This document shows, in pieces, positions 33,270 through 42,267 of a stretch of 64,000 nt of DNA. The stretch covers positions 62,001 through 126,000 of the forward strand of contig DASXZY010000046.1 of the NCBI GenBank assembly GCA_036501625.1. The letters are read 5' to 3'. The notes below the pieces were generated by a model. It did not search any database, was not told where the DNA came from, and saw only the letters and a list, made by a program, of their open reading frames with translations. The position numbers and the translations under genes were made by a program. Position 1 is the first letter of the stretch, and every line of letters begins with the position of its first letter. The DNA comes from Palsa-1400 sp036501625. Lineage in GTDB: Bacteria; Verrucomicrobiota; Verrucomicrobiia; Limisphaerales; Palsa-1400.

Positions 33270-36200
33270 CTACACACTATCCAGCAGCGCCCTTACCGCG
33301 CAGGCCAGTTGCCTGTGCGAAAATGGCTTTTGCAGGAAGTGCAGGCCGGCGGGGCGGGCGCCGGAGGGACCGAATATGTCTTTGTCGTGGCCGGACATGA
33401 ACAGGCATTTCAAGCCGGGGCGGGCCGCCTGCAATTTGTCCCGCAAATCCTTCCCGCTCATGCCGGGCATGATCACGTCTGTCAATAATAGATGAATTTG
33501 TTCCGGCTCCACGGCCGCCAGGCGCAAAGCCTTTTCCGGCGAATCGGCCGAGAGCACCGTGTAACCGCATTGCTGGAGAACTTTCACGCTCAATTCCAAA
33601 ATCGCGGATTCGTCCTCCACGACCAGCAGCGTTTCCGAGCCTCCCGGCAGCGGGCCTTGCGGATCGCGGCTTTCCGCCCGGGCTTCGGGCGAGGATTGCG
33701 CGCGCGGCAGGTACACTTTGAAGGCCGAGCCTCGCTCCGGCTCCGTATCGACCTCAATCCAGCCCTGATTCTGCTTGACGATGCCGAAGACCGTCGCCAG
33801 CCCCAGCCCGGTGCCGGCTCCGATGTCTTTGGTGGTAAAAAACGGCTCGAAAATATGCTCCAGCACTTCCGGTGTCATGCCTTTGCCCGTGTCACTCACG
33901 GAAAGCACGACGAATTCGCCCGCCACGCGGTCCGCGTGGAACGGGGTGGCGGTCTCATCCACGATCGCGTTGGCCGTTTGGATGGAAACGATGCCGTGGC
34001 TGGCAATGGCGTCGCGCGCGTTGACGGCCAGGTTCGCCAAAATCTGGTCGATTTGCAGCGGGTCCATCGTGACCGGCCAGAGGTCTTTGCCCGGCAGCCA
34101 ATTAAGCCGGATATTTTCGCCGATAAGCCGGCCCAGCACCTTGAGCATGCCAGCGACCGTTTCGTTCAAGTCCAGCGAGCGCGGCTGGACTTTCTGTTTG
34201 CGGGCGAAGGCCAGGAGGCGGCGCGTCAGATCGGCCGAGCGGTTGGCCGAGCCTTCGATCTCCTTCAAGTGGGCATGCAAGGCGCCCTCGGGCGGGCAGA
34301 TTTCCAGGGCCAGGCTCGCGTTGCCCAGCACAACCTGCATCATGTTGTTGAAATCATGCGCGATGCCTCCCGCCAGCCTGCCGACCGATTCCATTTTCCG
34401 CGATTGCAACAATTCCTCCAGGAGCCGTTCCTTTTCCTTTTCCGCCTGCTTGCGCTCGGTGATGTCGCGCGCGACGGTGGAGAGAAAATTGATTTCGCCC
34501 CCGGCGTTCTTGTGCGCGATGATCACCTGAGAAACCGGGATTTCGCGCCCGTCGCTCGCGAGCAGGGCCGATTCCCCTTCCCAGGTGCCGTCGCGCCGCG
34601 CGGCGGGAACCGCTTCCTCATTGAAACGGCGGGCGGCCCATGGCGGAAAAATGGAAGCCAAATTCAAACTGTTGACGTTTTCCCTCGCGCCATAGCCAAG
34701 CAATTTCCGGCCGGCCGGGTTGACGTGAATCAAACGCCCATCGCTGCCGGCAAAGGCGACCAAATCGCTCGTGCCTTCCATGACGGCCGCCAGCCGGGCC
34801 TTTTCCTGCTCAAGGGCGCGCTCCTTTTCCAGAAGTGCGATGCGGCGCCTGTAACGGCGCCGTGTCACGCGCCACGCCGCCAGGCCAGCCAGCCCCGTCA
34901 TCGCGGCCAGGCCCCCAATGCGGAACCAGTAGGATTGCCAGAAAAACGGCTCGACGGCGAACGCCAGGCTCGCGCCCGTTTGGTTCCAAACGCCATCCCT
35001 GTTGTGCGCTTTGAGCCGCAATTGGTAGGAGCCGGGCGCCAGCGGCGAATGAAAATCCAGTTCGCGCCGGCCGCCGATGTCCTGCCAATTCGCATCCGCG
35101 CCCGGCCCGGCCAGGATATAATACATCCGCACCTTGTCCGGCGAATCGAAACTCAGGGCGGCGAAATGAAATTCCAATTCCACGCTGCCCGCGGGCAGGC
35201 TGATCGAATTGTTGAAGGGCGGCGTCAATTCCTGCCGCTGCCCGGAGGCATCCGTAAACGCCACCCGTTCCACGAAAACCGGGGGCGGATTGGTATTGAG
35301 CCGCAGCTTGGATGGGTCCGCCACCACGACTCCGTTCAGCGTCGCAAACCATAATTTTCCATCGGCATCTTGCAGGGCGGAAGGCTGGTTGCCATCGGCG
35401 CAATTGCCCCAGCCCACGCCATCGTGATTGTCAAATAAAGTGAAGGCCGCGCTCGAAGCCGCGCCCTCCCGCACCTTGTGCAGATCCCCCTTGGAAACGC
35501 GGACAATGCCCCGGTCCGTTCCCATCCAGTAATAACCGCGCCCGTCATCCACGATGGAGGCCACGATGCGGGCCGGCAAACCCTGTTGCGCCCCAAATGG
35601 GGTGACGGTCTTGTTCCGCACGCAGGCCAGCCCGTTCTCGAAGACGCCCACCCACGCGCATCCGTCGCTGTCAATATTAACGCAGGTGATCCGGTCCGAG
35701 GCCAGCCCTTCGACGCGGTCGATCTGGCTGAAATTTTCATCCGCCACGCGGAATAGGCCGTGGTCGCTGGTGCCGATCCAGACCGCGCCCGTGCGCGGGT
35801 CATCGGCCATGCAATTCGCGTTGTCAATAACAGCAGAGGCGTTGGTGGGGATGGTTCGGACCGCGCCATTTTCGATGTAGCCCAGGCCCGATTCCGTCCC
35901 CACCCAGATGCGTCCGCGCGAGTCCTGCATGAGGCAGTTGACACTCAGGCGCAACTCCGGCGGCATGGGCACGAGCTTCTCCACGCCATTCTCCACCATG
36001 AAAAGGCCGCCCCTGAACGTGCCAATCCACAGCCGCCCGGCGGAATCCTTGAGCAGGCTCCATCCGTAACGGCCCTGCGGGCCGGGAGCGGCCGGGCGCT
36101 TTGAAATGACCTTGCCCCCGCTGATCTCCGCCAGGCCGCCGCCGTGCGTGCCCGCCAGGATGTGGCCCGGCGAAATCTCAATCACGCTCCGCACCACATT

Positions 36201-37259
36201 GTCCGGCAAACCGTCCGCCTGGCCGACATTGTCAAACTGCCGCGTCGAGAGCCGGTGCAATCCGCCGCTGCTGCTGCCCACCCAGTAGTTGCCCTCCGTA
36301 TCCGCCAAAAGGCTCCAAATCGAATTCTGGGCCAGGCCGTTGGTGTCCGTCAAAGTCCTGGCTTCCCACCAATCGCCATGCGGAATCAATCGCGTGACAC
36401 CCTGAGAAGTCGAGGCCACCCACAAGTCCCCTGACGGCGCCTCCATCAATTGGCGGAAATCGGAAACGTCGGGCACCGCATTGCTGGTGATGGCGCCGTC
36501 CGCATTGAAATGCCGGAGCGTGCCGGCGCTCAACACCCAAATTCCGCCTTGCCGCGCGGGCGCCGCCAGCAGTGAGAGGCGTTCAAGGGCCGGCTGGTTG
36601 AATCGTTTCCATTGCTGGGCCGCCCGCCGCCCGATAAACCCTCTATTCGCCAGCCACAGCCCGCCATCCTTTGCGTCCCGAATGCAAAAAACCCCGCTGC
36701 CGAACATCCCCTGCGGCTGGTCGATCGGCTGGAATTGGGAATCCTTGATGACGCACACCCGGCCCTCAAAAGTTCCGCAATAGACCGTCCCCGTGGCGTC
36801 TTCCGCGAAGCTGCGCGCCTGGCCGTTGGTGCCGCTGACACCATGCCAGCCCGCCTGGTCCAGGAACGCGACGCGCGTCCCGGCCCCGACCCACAATCGG
36901 CCGGCGGGGTCCGTCGCCAGGCAAACGATCTCGCTGGACAGCCACTCCACTTTGGTCATGGGGGCGATTTGCGTAAAATCAACGCCGTTAAAGCGCAGAA
37001 GTCCGTCGTCGGAGCCGACCCAGATATACCCATCGGGCGTTTGCGCAAGGGATAGGGCGGAGCTTTCCGGGATGCCATCCAGCGCGAGCCAATTATCGAC
37101 CAGGAAATCAGGGTTGGAGTCCACGACTCTTTGAGCACGCAGAATCGGCGCATGGCCGGCCAAAGCCAGCAACGCAAAGAGCAACCCAAACCCCCACAGC
37201 CGCGTCCGCCGCAAGCTTAGTGAGAGGAACACATACGACATACGATCAACACACACCAC
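33270..37259 (-). CDS. Hybrid two-component sensor kinase with periplasmic propellers (1,329 aa)
   Basis: An N-terminal signal/anchor (~residues 20-42) precedes a large periplasmic region of two-component-regulator propeller repeats, seen as repeated motifs such as GYIWVGSDDGLLRF, GRLWIGTFRGGLF and GAVWIGTSDHGLFR. A Y_Y_Y domain (~690-765) and a membrane helix (~790) follow. The cytoplasmic part has a PAS domain (~835-945), a HisKA H-box with His in GGIAHDFNNMMQ (~968), a HATPase domain with DTGKGMTPEVLEHIFEPFF, and a C-terminal receiver with Asp in LLLTDVIMPGMSG (~1260). It lacks the AraC output domain of HTCS proteins, so the downstream regulator is unknown. Confidence 0.93.
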   Translation of the reverse strand: MVCVDRMSYVFLSLSLRRTRLWGFGLLFALLALAGHAPILRAQRVVDSNPDFLVDNWLALDGIPESSALSLAQTPDGYIWVGSDDGLLRFNGVDFTQIAPMTKVEWLSSEIVCLATDPAGRLWVGAGTRVAFLDQAGWHGVSGTNGQARSFAEDATGTVYCGTFEGRVCVIKDSQFQPIDQPQGMFGSGVFCIRDAKDGGLWLANRGFIGRRAAQQWKRFNQPALERLSLLAAPARQGGIWVLSAGTLRHFNADGAITSNAVPDVSDFRQLMEAPSGDLWVASTSQGVTRLIPHGDWWEARTLTDTNGLAQNSIWSLLADTEGNYWVGSSSGGLHRLSTRQFDNVGQADGLPDNVVRSVIEISPGHILAGTHGGGLAEISGGKVISKRPAAPGPQGRYGWSLLKDSAGRLWIGTFRGGLFMVENGVEKLVPMPPELRLSVNCLMQDSRGRIWVGTESGLGYIENGAVRTIPTNASAVIDNANCMADDPRTGAVWIGTSDHGLFRVADENFSQIDRVEGLASDRITCVNIDSDGCAWVGVFENGLACVRNKTVTPFGAQQGLPARIVASIVDDGRGYYWMGTDRGIVRVSKGDLHKVREGAASSAAFTLFDNHDGVGWGNCADGNQPSALQDADGKLWFATLNGVVVADPSKLRLNTNPPPVFVERVAFTDASGQRQELTPPFNNSISLPAGSVELEFHFAALSFDSPDKVRMYYILAGPGADANWQDIGGRRELDFHSPLAPGSYQLRLKAHNRDGVWNQTGASLAFAVEPFFWQSYWFRIGGLAAMTGLAGLAAWRVTRRRYRRRIALLEKERALEQEKARLAAVMEGTSDLVAFAGSDGRLIHVNPAGRKLLGYGARENVNSLNLASIFPPWAARRFNEEAVPAARRDGTWEGESALLASDGREIPVSQVIIAHKNAGGEINFLSTVARDITERKQAEKEKERLLEELLQSRKMESVGRLAGGIAHDFNNMMQVVLGNASLALEICPPEGALHAHLKEIEGSANRSADLTRRLLAFARKQKVQPRSLDLNETVAGMLKVLGRLIGENIRLNWLPGKDLWPVTMDPLQIDQILANLAVNARDAIASHGIVSIQTANAIVDETATPFHADRVAGEFVVLSVSDTGKGMTPEVLEHIFEPFFTTKDIGAGTGLGLATVFGIVKQNQGWIEVDTEPERGSAFKVYLPRAQSSPEARAESRDPQGPLPGGSETLLVVEDESAILELSVKVLQQCGYTVLSADSPEKALRLAAVEPEQIHLLLTDVIMPGMSGKDLRDKLQAARPGLKCLFMSGHDKDIFGPSGARPAGLHFLQKPFSHRQLACAVRALLDSV

Positions 37260-37341
37260 ACAGGCGCAAGCTTGGAGGAAATCCCCTCGTCAATACAACG
37301 GAAATAACGCAGGGACAAATGCCTTCGAGAGTTGCGCCGTT

Positions 37342-37621
37342 TTGCACGGGGTCTTTTTCCGCGGCAACGCGCCCACCATGGATGTCTCCACATTTGTGTA
37401 CGATTTCTCACCGCCTATTACTTGCCAGGCATGGCCGGCTGGAGCAACACACTGGCAGGCGCCCCGGCGGTTCTTTGGAATCCAGCCACGCAACCCGGGA
37501 GCTTTGGAAGTCTGGACGGCGGTGCAGCAATTGACCGTGACCAATGGCCTGGCCTATTTCAGCGACCCGCAATGGACCAATTTTTCCCGGGTGCTTTTAC
37601 CGCATCCGCTCGCCGCATTGA
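37342..37621 (+). pseudogene. Remnant of a secreted-protein C-terminal module, frameshifted
   Basis: The frame from 37342 encodes ALEVWTAVQQLTVTNGL and AYFSDPQWTNF, then runs out of register. Removing one T from the T5 run at 37581-37585 restores an ending that reads FPGCFYRIRSPH and then TGA at 37619-37621, matching the C-terminal module of other exported proteins in this window. No signal peptide or upstream domain remains, so this is a decayed 3' end, not a working gene. Confidence 0.6.
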
Positions 37622-37656
37622 GCAAAATTCGAGAAATTAGAAAAGACGGCGGGCGA

Positions 37657-37684
37657 TTGACATTGCCGCGTCTTTGGGTACTTT
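37657..37684 (+). promoter_or_regulatory. Candidate sigma-70 promoter of rpsT
   Basis: A consensus -35 TTGACA (37657-37662) is followed after 16 bases by a weak -10, TACTTT (37679-37684). Transcription would start ~30 bases before the rpsT ATG at 37720. Confidence 0.45.
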
Positions 37685-37719
37685 ACTGGTTCTTAAAAAG
37701 AAAACTGAGTTTTTAAAAT

Positions 37720-38007
37720 ATGCCGAATACAAAGTCAGCCGGGCGCCGGATGAGAAACAGCGCCCGCAAACACGCGCAAAACGTGAGCGTCAAATCGCGC
37801 CTGCATACCTTGGAAACCTCCTACGCCAAATCGCTGGCCGGGGGCAAAAAGGAAGACGCCGCCAAATCACTGCGCACGCTCATTTCCGCCCTGGACAAAG
37901 CCGCCAAGACGGGAGTCATCCATCATGCCCGGGCCAATCGCTCAAAGTCCCGCCTCAGCATCCGCTTGAACGCCATCAAGCCGGCGGCGGCTGCTCCTGC
38001 CAGTTGA
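37720..38007 (+). CDS. rpsT: 30S ribosomal protein S20
   Basis: A 95-residue, very basic protein with the S20 pattern: MPNTKSAGRRMRNSARK at the N-terminus, then SVKSRLHTLETSYAKSLAGG and AAKTGVIHHARANRSKSRLS. It binds 16S rRNA early in 30S assembly. No Shine-Dalgarno is visible before the ATG; the leader is A/T-rich. An Ala/Pro-rich tail extends the C-terminus slightly. lpxA follows after 24 bases. Confidence 0.96.
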   Translation: MPNTKSAGRRMRNSARKHAQNVSVKSRLHTLETSYAKSLAGGKKEDAAKSLRTLISALDKAAKTGVIHHARANRSKSRLSIRLNAIKPAAAAPAS

Positions 38008-38031
38008 CCCGCGCCATCGCGCGGGGGCCGC

Positions 38032-38835
38032 ATGATCCACTCCTCGGCCATCATCAGTCCGGGCGCGCAATTGGATCCCTCGGTCGAAGTCGGGCCGTTC
38101 TCAGTCATTGACGGGAACGTTTCACTCGGAGCGGGTTGCAAGGTCGGGCCGCACGTTTATTTGACTGGCCACACTATCATCGGGCCGGACAATTGCTTCC
38201 ACGCCAATTGCGTCATCGGCGGCGCGCCGCAGGATGTCAAATATAAGGACGAGCCGGCCGGCCTGCGCATCGGCGCGCGCAACCTTTTCCGCGAAGGCGC
38301 GACCGTTCACCGCTCCGCCAAACTGGGCGAGGATACCATCGTCGGTTCGGACAATTTCCTGATGGTCAATTCGCACCTGGGCCATAACGTCCGGCTGGGC
38401 AGCCGCGTGATCGTGGCGTCGGGCGCGTTGCTGGCGGGCCATGTGGAGGTCGAGGACAACGTCTTTATTTCGGGCAACTGCCTGGTGCATCAATTTGTGC
38501 GCATCGGGCGCCTGGCCATTATGCAGGGCGGTTCGGGCATCAGCCAAGACCTCCCGCCATTCACGGTCGCGCGCGGCAGCAACAACATCTGCGGTTTGAA
38601 CACCGTCGGCTTGCGCCGCGCCGGCATCAGCCAGGAGGAGCGGATGGAATTGAAGCGCCTCTACAAAAAACTGTTCCTCTCCGAACTGAATCTTTCCCAG
38701 ATCATGGAAGAGGCGCGCCGGGAATTCACTTCGGCGTCCTCCCGGCATCTGCTGGAGTTCATCGCCGCCAGCAAACGCGGCATTTGCCGGCACCGGGGAC
38801 TCAACTTTGGCGAAGACAGCGGCGATTCTGATTGA
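38032..38835 (+). CDS. lpxA: Acyl-ACP--UDP-N-acetylglucosamine O-acyltransferase
   Basis: A 267-residue left-handed beta-helix enzyme catalysing the first step of lipid A synthesis in the cytoplasm. Hexapeptide repeats run through residues ~5-185. The catalytic His region is MVNSHLGHNVRLG (His ~114-117), and the LpxA-specific C-terminal helices begin at GLNTVGLRRAGISQEER. The IGGAPQDVKYK motif matches substrate-binding residues of LpxA. Its presence supports an LPS-bearing outer membrane. It ends before a terminator at 38844-38878. Confidence 0.96.
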   Translation: MIHSSAIISPGAQLDPSVEVGPFSVIDGNVSLGAGCKVGPHVYLTGHTIIGPDNCFHANCVIGGAPQDVKYKDEPAGLRIGARNLFREGATVHRSAKLGEDTIVGSDNFLMVNSHLGHNVRLGSRVIVASGALLAGHVEVEDNVFISGNCLVHQFVRIGRLAIMQGGSGISQDLPPFTVARGSNNICGLNTVGLRRAGISQEERMELKRLYKKLFLSELNLSQIMEEARREFTSASSRHLLEFIAASKRGICRHRGLNFGEDSGDSD

Positions 38836-38843
38836 TGATTTGC

Positions 38844-38878
38844 CGGCGCCGATGCAAAGTGGGCGCCGCTGAATTTTT
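38844..38878 (+). terminator. Rho-independent terminator after lpxA
   Basis: A perfect 7-bp GC stem (CGGCGCC 38844-38850 with GGCGCCG 38862-38868), 11-base loop, then TTTTT at 38874-38878. Confidence 0.75.
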
Positions 38879-38892
38879 AACGTTGAACCCTG

Positions 38893-38898
38893 TATAAT
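38893..38898 (+). promoter_or_regulatory. Consensus -10 box of recA, start codon 7 bases downstream
   Basis: A perfect TATAAT ends 7 bases before the recA ATG at 38906, so transcription would begin at or within a base or two of the start codon, giving a leaderless or nearly leaderless mRNA. The -35 region (TGAATT near 38870) is poor. No clear SOS-type palindrome is visible. Confidence 0.55.
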
Positions 38899-38905
38899 CT
38901 GACCT

Positions 38906-39961
38906 ATGCCCGCGAAAGCTGAGAAACCGCCGGAACCCAAAATCCCTCCCACCCGGCAACGAGACCTGGACGCCGCCATTTCCGCCATCACCAAATCCTA
39001 CGGTGAAGGCAGCATTATGCGGCTCGGCGATGCCCGGGCCAAGGTCGGCATTGAATTCATTCCGACGGGCGCGCTGGCAGTGGACCTGGCTCTGGGCATT
39101 GGAGGCGTGCCGCGCGGGCGGGTCGTCGAGATTTTCGGCCCGGAATCTTCCGGCAAAACGACCCTGATGCTGCACGTCATCGCCAATGCCCAAAAATCCG
39201 GCGGGCTGGCCGCGTTCATCGATGCCGAGCACGCGCTGGACCCGGCCTATGCCAAGAAGCTGGGCGTCAACCTTGATGATTTGCTGGTCTCGCAACCAGA
39301 CAGCGGCGAAGAAGCGCTGAGCATTTGCGAAACTCTCGCCCGCTCCAATGCGCTGGATGTCATCGTGGTCGATTCCGTCGCCGCGCTGGTGCCCAAGGCG
39401 GAATTGGAAGGCGAGATGGGCATGGCCACGATGGGCATGCAAGCGCGCCTGATGAGCCAGGCCCTGCGCAAACTGACCGCCATCCTGGCCAAGTCCAAAA
39501 CAACCTGCATCTTCACCAATCAACTGCGCGAAAAAGTCGGCGTGATGTTCGGCAATCCGGAAACTACTCCCGGCGGCAAAGCGCTCAAGTTTTACGCGAG
39601 CATTCGAATCGACATCCGCCGGCGCGACACATTGAAGGATGCCGCCGGCGTGGCCATTGGCAACGCCGTCAAGGTCAAAATTGTCAAAAATAAAGTGGCG
39701 CCGCCCTTTGCCGAGGCCGAATTCGAGATCATCTACAACCATGGCATCAACAAGGAAGGCAGCATCATCGACGTGGGCATCGCTCAGGGCGTGGTCGATA
39801 AAAAGGGCGCGTGGCTGCAATTCGAGGGCGAATTGATCGGCCAGGGAAAAGACGCGGCGCGGCTGGCGCTTATGGAGAAGCCGGCCCTCGCCCAAAAAAT
39901 CGTCGCGTCCATCATGGCCAAGCGCAACGGAACAACGGCCCCAGCCGCGGAAGCGAAATAG
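38906..39961 (+). CDS. recA: Recombinase A
   Basis: A 351-residue DNA strand-exchange ATPase. Walker A is GPESSGKTT (~residue 78), Walker B lies in LDVIVVDSVAALVPK, and the loop L1/L2 regions include GEMGMATMGMQARLMSQALR and FTNQLREKVGVMFGNPETTP with the MAW-like variable tail. The C-terminal ~45 residues are shorter and less acidic than in E. coli. The ATG is favoured because a TATAAT lies 7 bases upstream and no other start fits. Confidence 0.98.
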   Translation: MPAKAEKPPEPKIPPTRQRDLDAAISAITKSYGEGSIMRLGDARAKVGIEFIPTGALAVDLALGIGGVPRGRVVEIFGPESSGKTTLMLHVIANAQKSGGLAAFIDAEHALDPAYAKKLGVNLDDLLVSQPDSGEEALSICETLARSNALDVIVVDSVAALVPKAELEGEMGMATMGMQARLMSQALRKLTAILAKSKTTCIFTNQLREKVGVMFGNPETTPGGKALKFYASIRIDIRRRDTLKDAAGVAIGNAVKVKIVKNKVAPPFAEAEFEIIYNHGINKEGSIIDVGIAQGVVDKKGAWLQFEGELIGQGKDAARLALMEKPALAQKIVASIMAKRNGTTAPAAEAK

Positions 39962-39973
39962 CGGGCGCGCCGG

Positions 39974-41155
39974 TCAGCTTTGGCTCAGGCGCTTTTTCGG
40001 CTCGTCGAAGAGCATCGCATGGGCTTCGCGCAGGATGTCCGGGATGCGCTCGCGGAACGGGCTGCGCTTGAGCGAAGCGCGAAGTTTCTCGCCATCGACA
40101 TCGTGCGCGTTTTCGCCGGGAAACCAATGATCGGCCTGCCCCAGCAGGTTGTAGCGCATTTTGCCCCAGCCAACCAAATCCAGGGATTTGGCATAGGTCC
40201 ACAGCCGCAGGATTTCCACGATGTTGATCCGGCCCGGCACATCGACGTATTCCGGAAGTCCTTGAAACCATGTTTGACACCAATCCGCGCCGAGGCAGTT
40301 CTCCATTTCCGCGCGCAGGCGGCGTTCGATCGGGGCCGTGATCTCGACCGCGCGATCGTAAAATTCCAGAGCGCGCACATGCTCGTCGAAATCACTTGGG
40401 CGGGCGGCGCCGCAGCTCAAAGTGTGAACTTCCGGGCGCGCCAGGCAATAAAGATCGTTGAACTGCATGGGAGTGAGCGGGGCGCACAGCTCGACTAATT
40501 TGGGCGGAGGCTCGTAGAGTTTTCCGCCCTTGTCATTGGGGCTGATGATGAAAACTCCCATGTCGCGCCGGCGGGCGGCCGTGATGGCGTCCCAATTCAA
40601 ATGATTGACAAAATACCAGTGCAGATTGATGTAATCGAACTCCCCGCCCTCGATTGTTTCGATGATAATGTCCGGCGTGGCGTGGGTCGTGAAACCAACG
40701 AAGCGGGCCCGGCCCTGCTTTTGCAATTGGCGCGCGGCCGCCAGGCAGCCATTCTTCTGGAGCGACCAATCCAGAATCTGGCGGTTGTTGATGCCGTGCA
40801 GAGAAAGGAGATCGACGTAATCCAAACCAAGGTAAGCCATGGAGCGGTCGAAGATTTTAACGAACTCAGCCGGGTCCGCCTGCGGGGCGACCTTGGTCTG
40901 CACCATCATTTTTGAGCGCGGCAGCTTGGGCAGGAGGCGGCCCAGTTGCATTTCCGAAGTTCCGTAACCGCGGGCCGTCTCGATGTGGTTGATGCCCAAT
41001 TCGAGGGCGCGGTGAATGGTGGCTTCCAAATTGGCCTGGTTGTCCGCCGGGATTTCCTCCGGGGCGGTGTCCTGCCATTTGAATTGGTAGCGCATTCCCC
41101 CGCACGAGAGCACAGGCATGGAGAGTTCGGTTTTGCCAAAACGCCGATATTTCAC
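39974..41155 (-). CDS. Aldo/keto reductase
   Basis: A 393-residue NADPH-dependent oxidoreductase. The N-terminal MKYRRFGKTELSMPVLSCGG is the classical aldo/keto reductase opening; the active-site region keeps NHIETARGYGTSEMQLGRLL (Asp replaced by Glu, catalytic Tyr in GYG), then the Lys in MMVQTKVAPQ and HGIN for the His position. The last ~110 residues are a C-terminal extension not needed for the barrel, rich in Trp and Leu. Substrate unknown. It is convergent with recA, 12 bases apart. Confidence 0.87.
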   Translation of the reverse strand: MKYRRFGKTELSMPVLSCGGMRYQFKWQDTAPEEIPADNQANLEATIHRALELGINHIETARGYGTSEMQLGRLLPKLPRSKMMVQTKVAPQADPAEFVKIFDRSMAYLGLDYVDLLSLHGINNRQILDWSLQKNGCLAAARQLQKQGRARFVGFTTHATPDIIIETIEGGEFDYINLHWYFVNHLNWDAITAARRRDMGVFIISPNDKGGKLYEPPPKLVELCAPLTPMQFNDLYCLARPEVHTLSCGAARPSDFDEHVRALEFYDRAVEITAPIERRLRAEMENCLGADWCQTWFQGLPEYVDVPGRINIVEILRLWTYAKSLDLVGWGKMRYNLLGQADHWFPGENAHDVDGEKLRASLKRSPFRERIPDILREAHAMLFDEPKKRLSQS

Positions 41156-41359
41156 GGGGCTTTTATGGCATCATTCGCCCCAGAGCGCAACCGGGCATTT
41201 TGCCGGGTATAAAGTATTCCGGGCGGGCGCCGATAAAGATGAGAAAATCCGCGTTGCGTGCGGCCATAGTTTCTAATATGCTGCCGATATGGTGGCAGAG
41301 TGTTATTCTCGATTGATGGTATTCTCCAGCCGAAGCTGAACGCGACTGCGGTGACTCAG

Positions 41360-42175
41360 ATGTTTAAGAAGACGCGCGCAAAAGGCACCGTGGTTGTGTT
41401 GTTGCTAGCCGTGGCCTGCTCGGTCGCGGGTGTCAGCGCCGGGGGAGACCGCGTCTATAAACTGGGCGTTGGCGACACCATCAAGCTGGCCGGGGACCTT
41501 CACGACGCGCTCCCGCAAAAGTTCTTTGATCAACTGGACACTCAGGCCATCACGATGCATGACCAGGCCTGGCCGCTGATCGCCCCGGTGGCCGTCACCG
41601 CCGACAACCGCATCCAGCGCCAGGTGGAGCTTTCCGCGGGCTTCGTCGATCTGGTCAACCGCCTTTGCCACGCCAAGGCCATCGACAAGGTGGAGGTCGG
41701 CTACTTTGACGCCTACGTCACCATGGTGGGCCAGGTCTGCGCCTCCAATCCTGCCGCCCCGCCGCCGCCAATTACCGAACCACGCTATTGGACCAGGCAG
41801 ATTCTCAACGACCAATTGAGTTATTTCAACGAGATGATGGGCATGATGATGGCGGTCAACATGGCCCATCATTACCTGGGGTATTATACCAAGTACGCCT
41901 CCAAGCTGACTGGCCCCGGCGATAAAGTCGTGCCGATCAATGATTTTCTCACCCCCAGCGAATGGGATGCTTCCATTAAAGCCGGCGCGCTCGATGCCCT
42001 CAACTGCGCCCTCTCCACCGAAGGGTTGCGCCTGATCTTCGACGCGCTGGACAAAATGCCCATCCGCCCGCCTTGGGCGGCTTACATCGCACCCCCCTAC
42101 GCCAACTTCAAACAACTCGACCGGGAATTGGCCAATTACGAAGAAGACTTTTTTCACGGGCGGATCAAGAACTGA
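41360..42175 (+). CDS. Exported protein, unknown function (271 aa)
   Basis: The ATG at 41360 (MFKKTRAKGTVVVLLLAVAC) gives a signal peptide cleaved near VSAGG. The mature protein is mixed alpha/beta, with a striking segment YFNEMMGMMMAVNMAHHYLG (~residues 156-175) that looks like part of a helical metal site but lacks HExxH. The C-terminal half reads VVPINDFLTPSEWDASIKAG and ALNCALSTEGLRLIFDALD. I recognise no family. Confidence 0.65.
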   Translation: MFKKTRAKGTVVVLLLAVACSVAGVSAGGDRVYKLGVGDTIKLAGDLHDALPQKFFDQLDTQAITMHDQAWPLIAPVAVTADNRIQRQVELSAGFVDLVNRLCHAKAIDKVEVGYFDAYVTMVGQVCASNPAAPPPPITEPRYWTRQILNDQLSYFNEMMGMMMAVNMAHHYLGYYTKYASKLTGPGDKVVPINDFLTPSEWDASIKAGALDALNCALSTEGLRLIFDALDKMPIRPPWAAYIAPPYANFKQLDRELANYEEDFFHGRIKN

Positions 42176-42267
42176 AAAAAATGGACATTCGGGCGGGGTT
42201 GTGACATGCTATGGATGCTTTGGGCATGTGTTTATGGCCCAGGCGATGACAGCAGGATTCGTGACTC

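Noticed and set aside
33492..35354. A 620-residue frame antisense to the hybrid kinase
   Set aside because: The kinase domains are clear on the opposite strand; no recognisable protein in the shadow.
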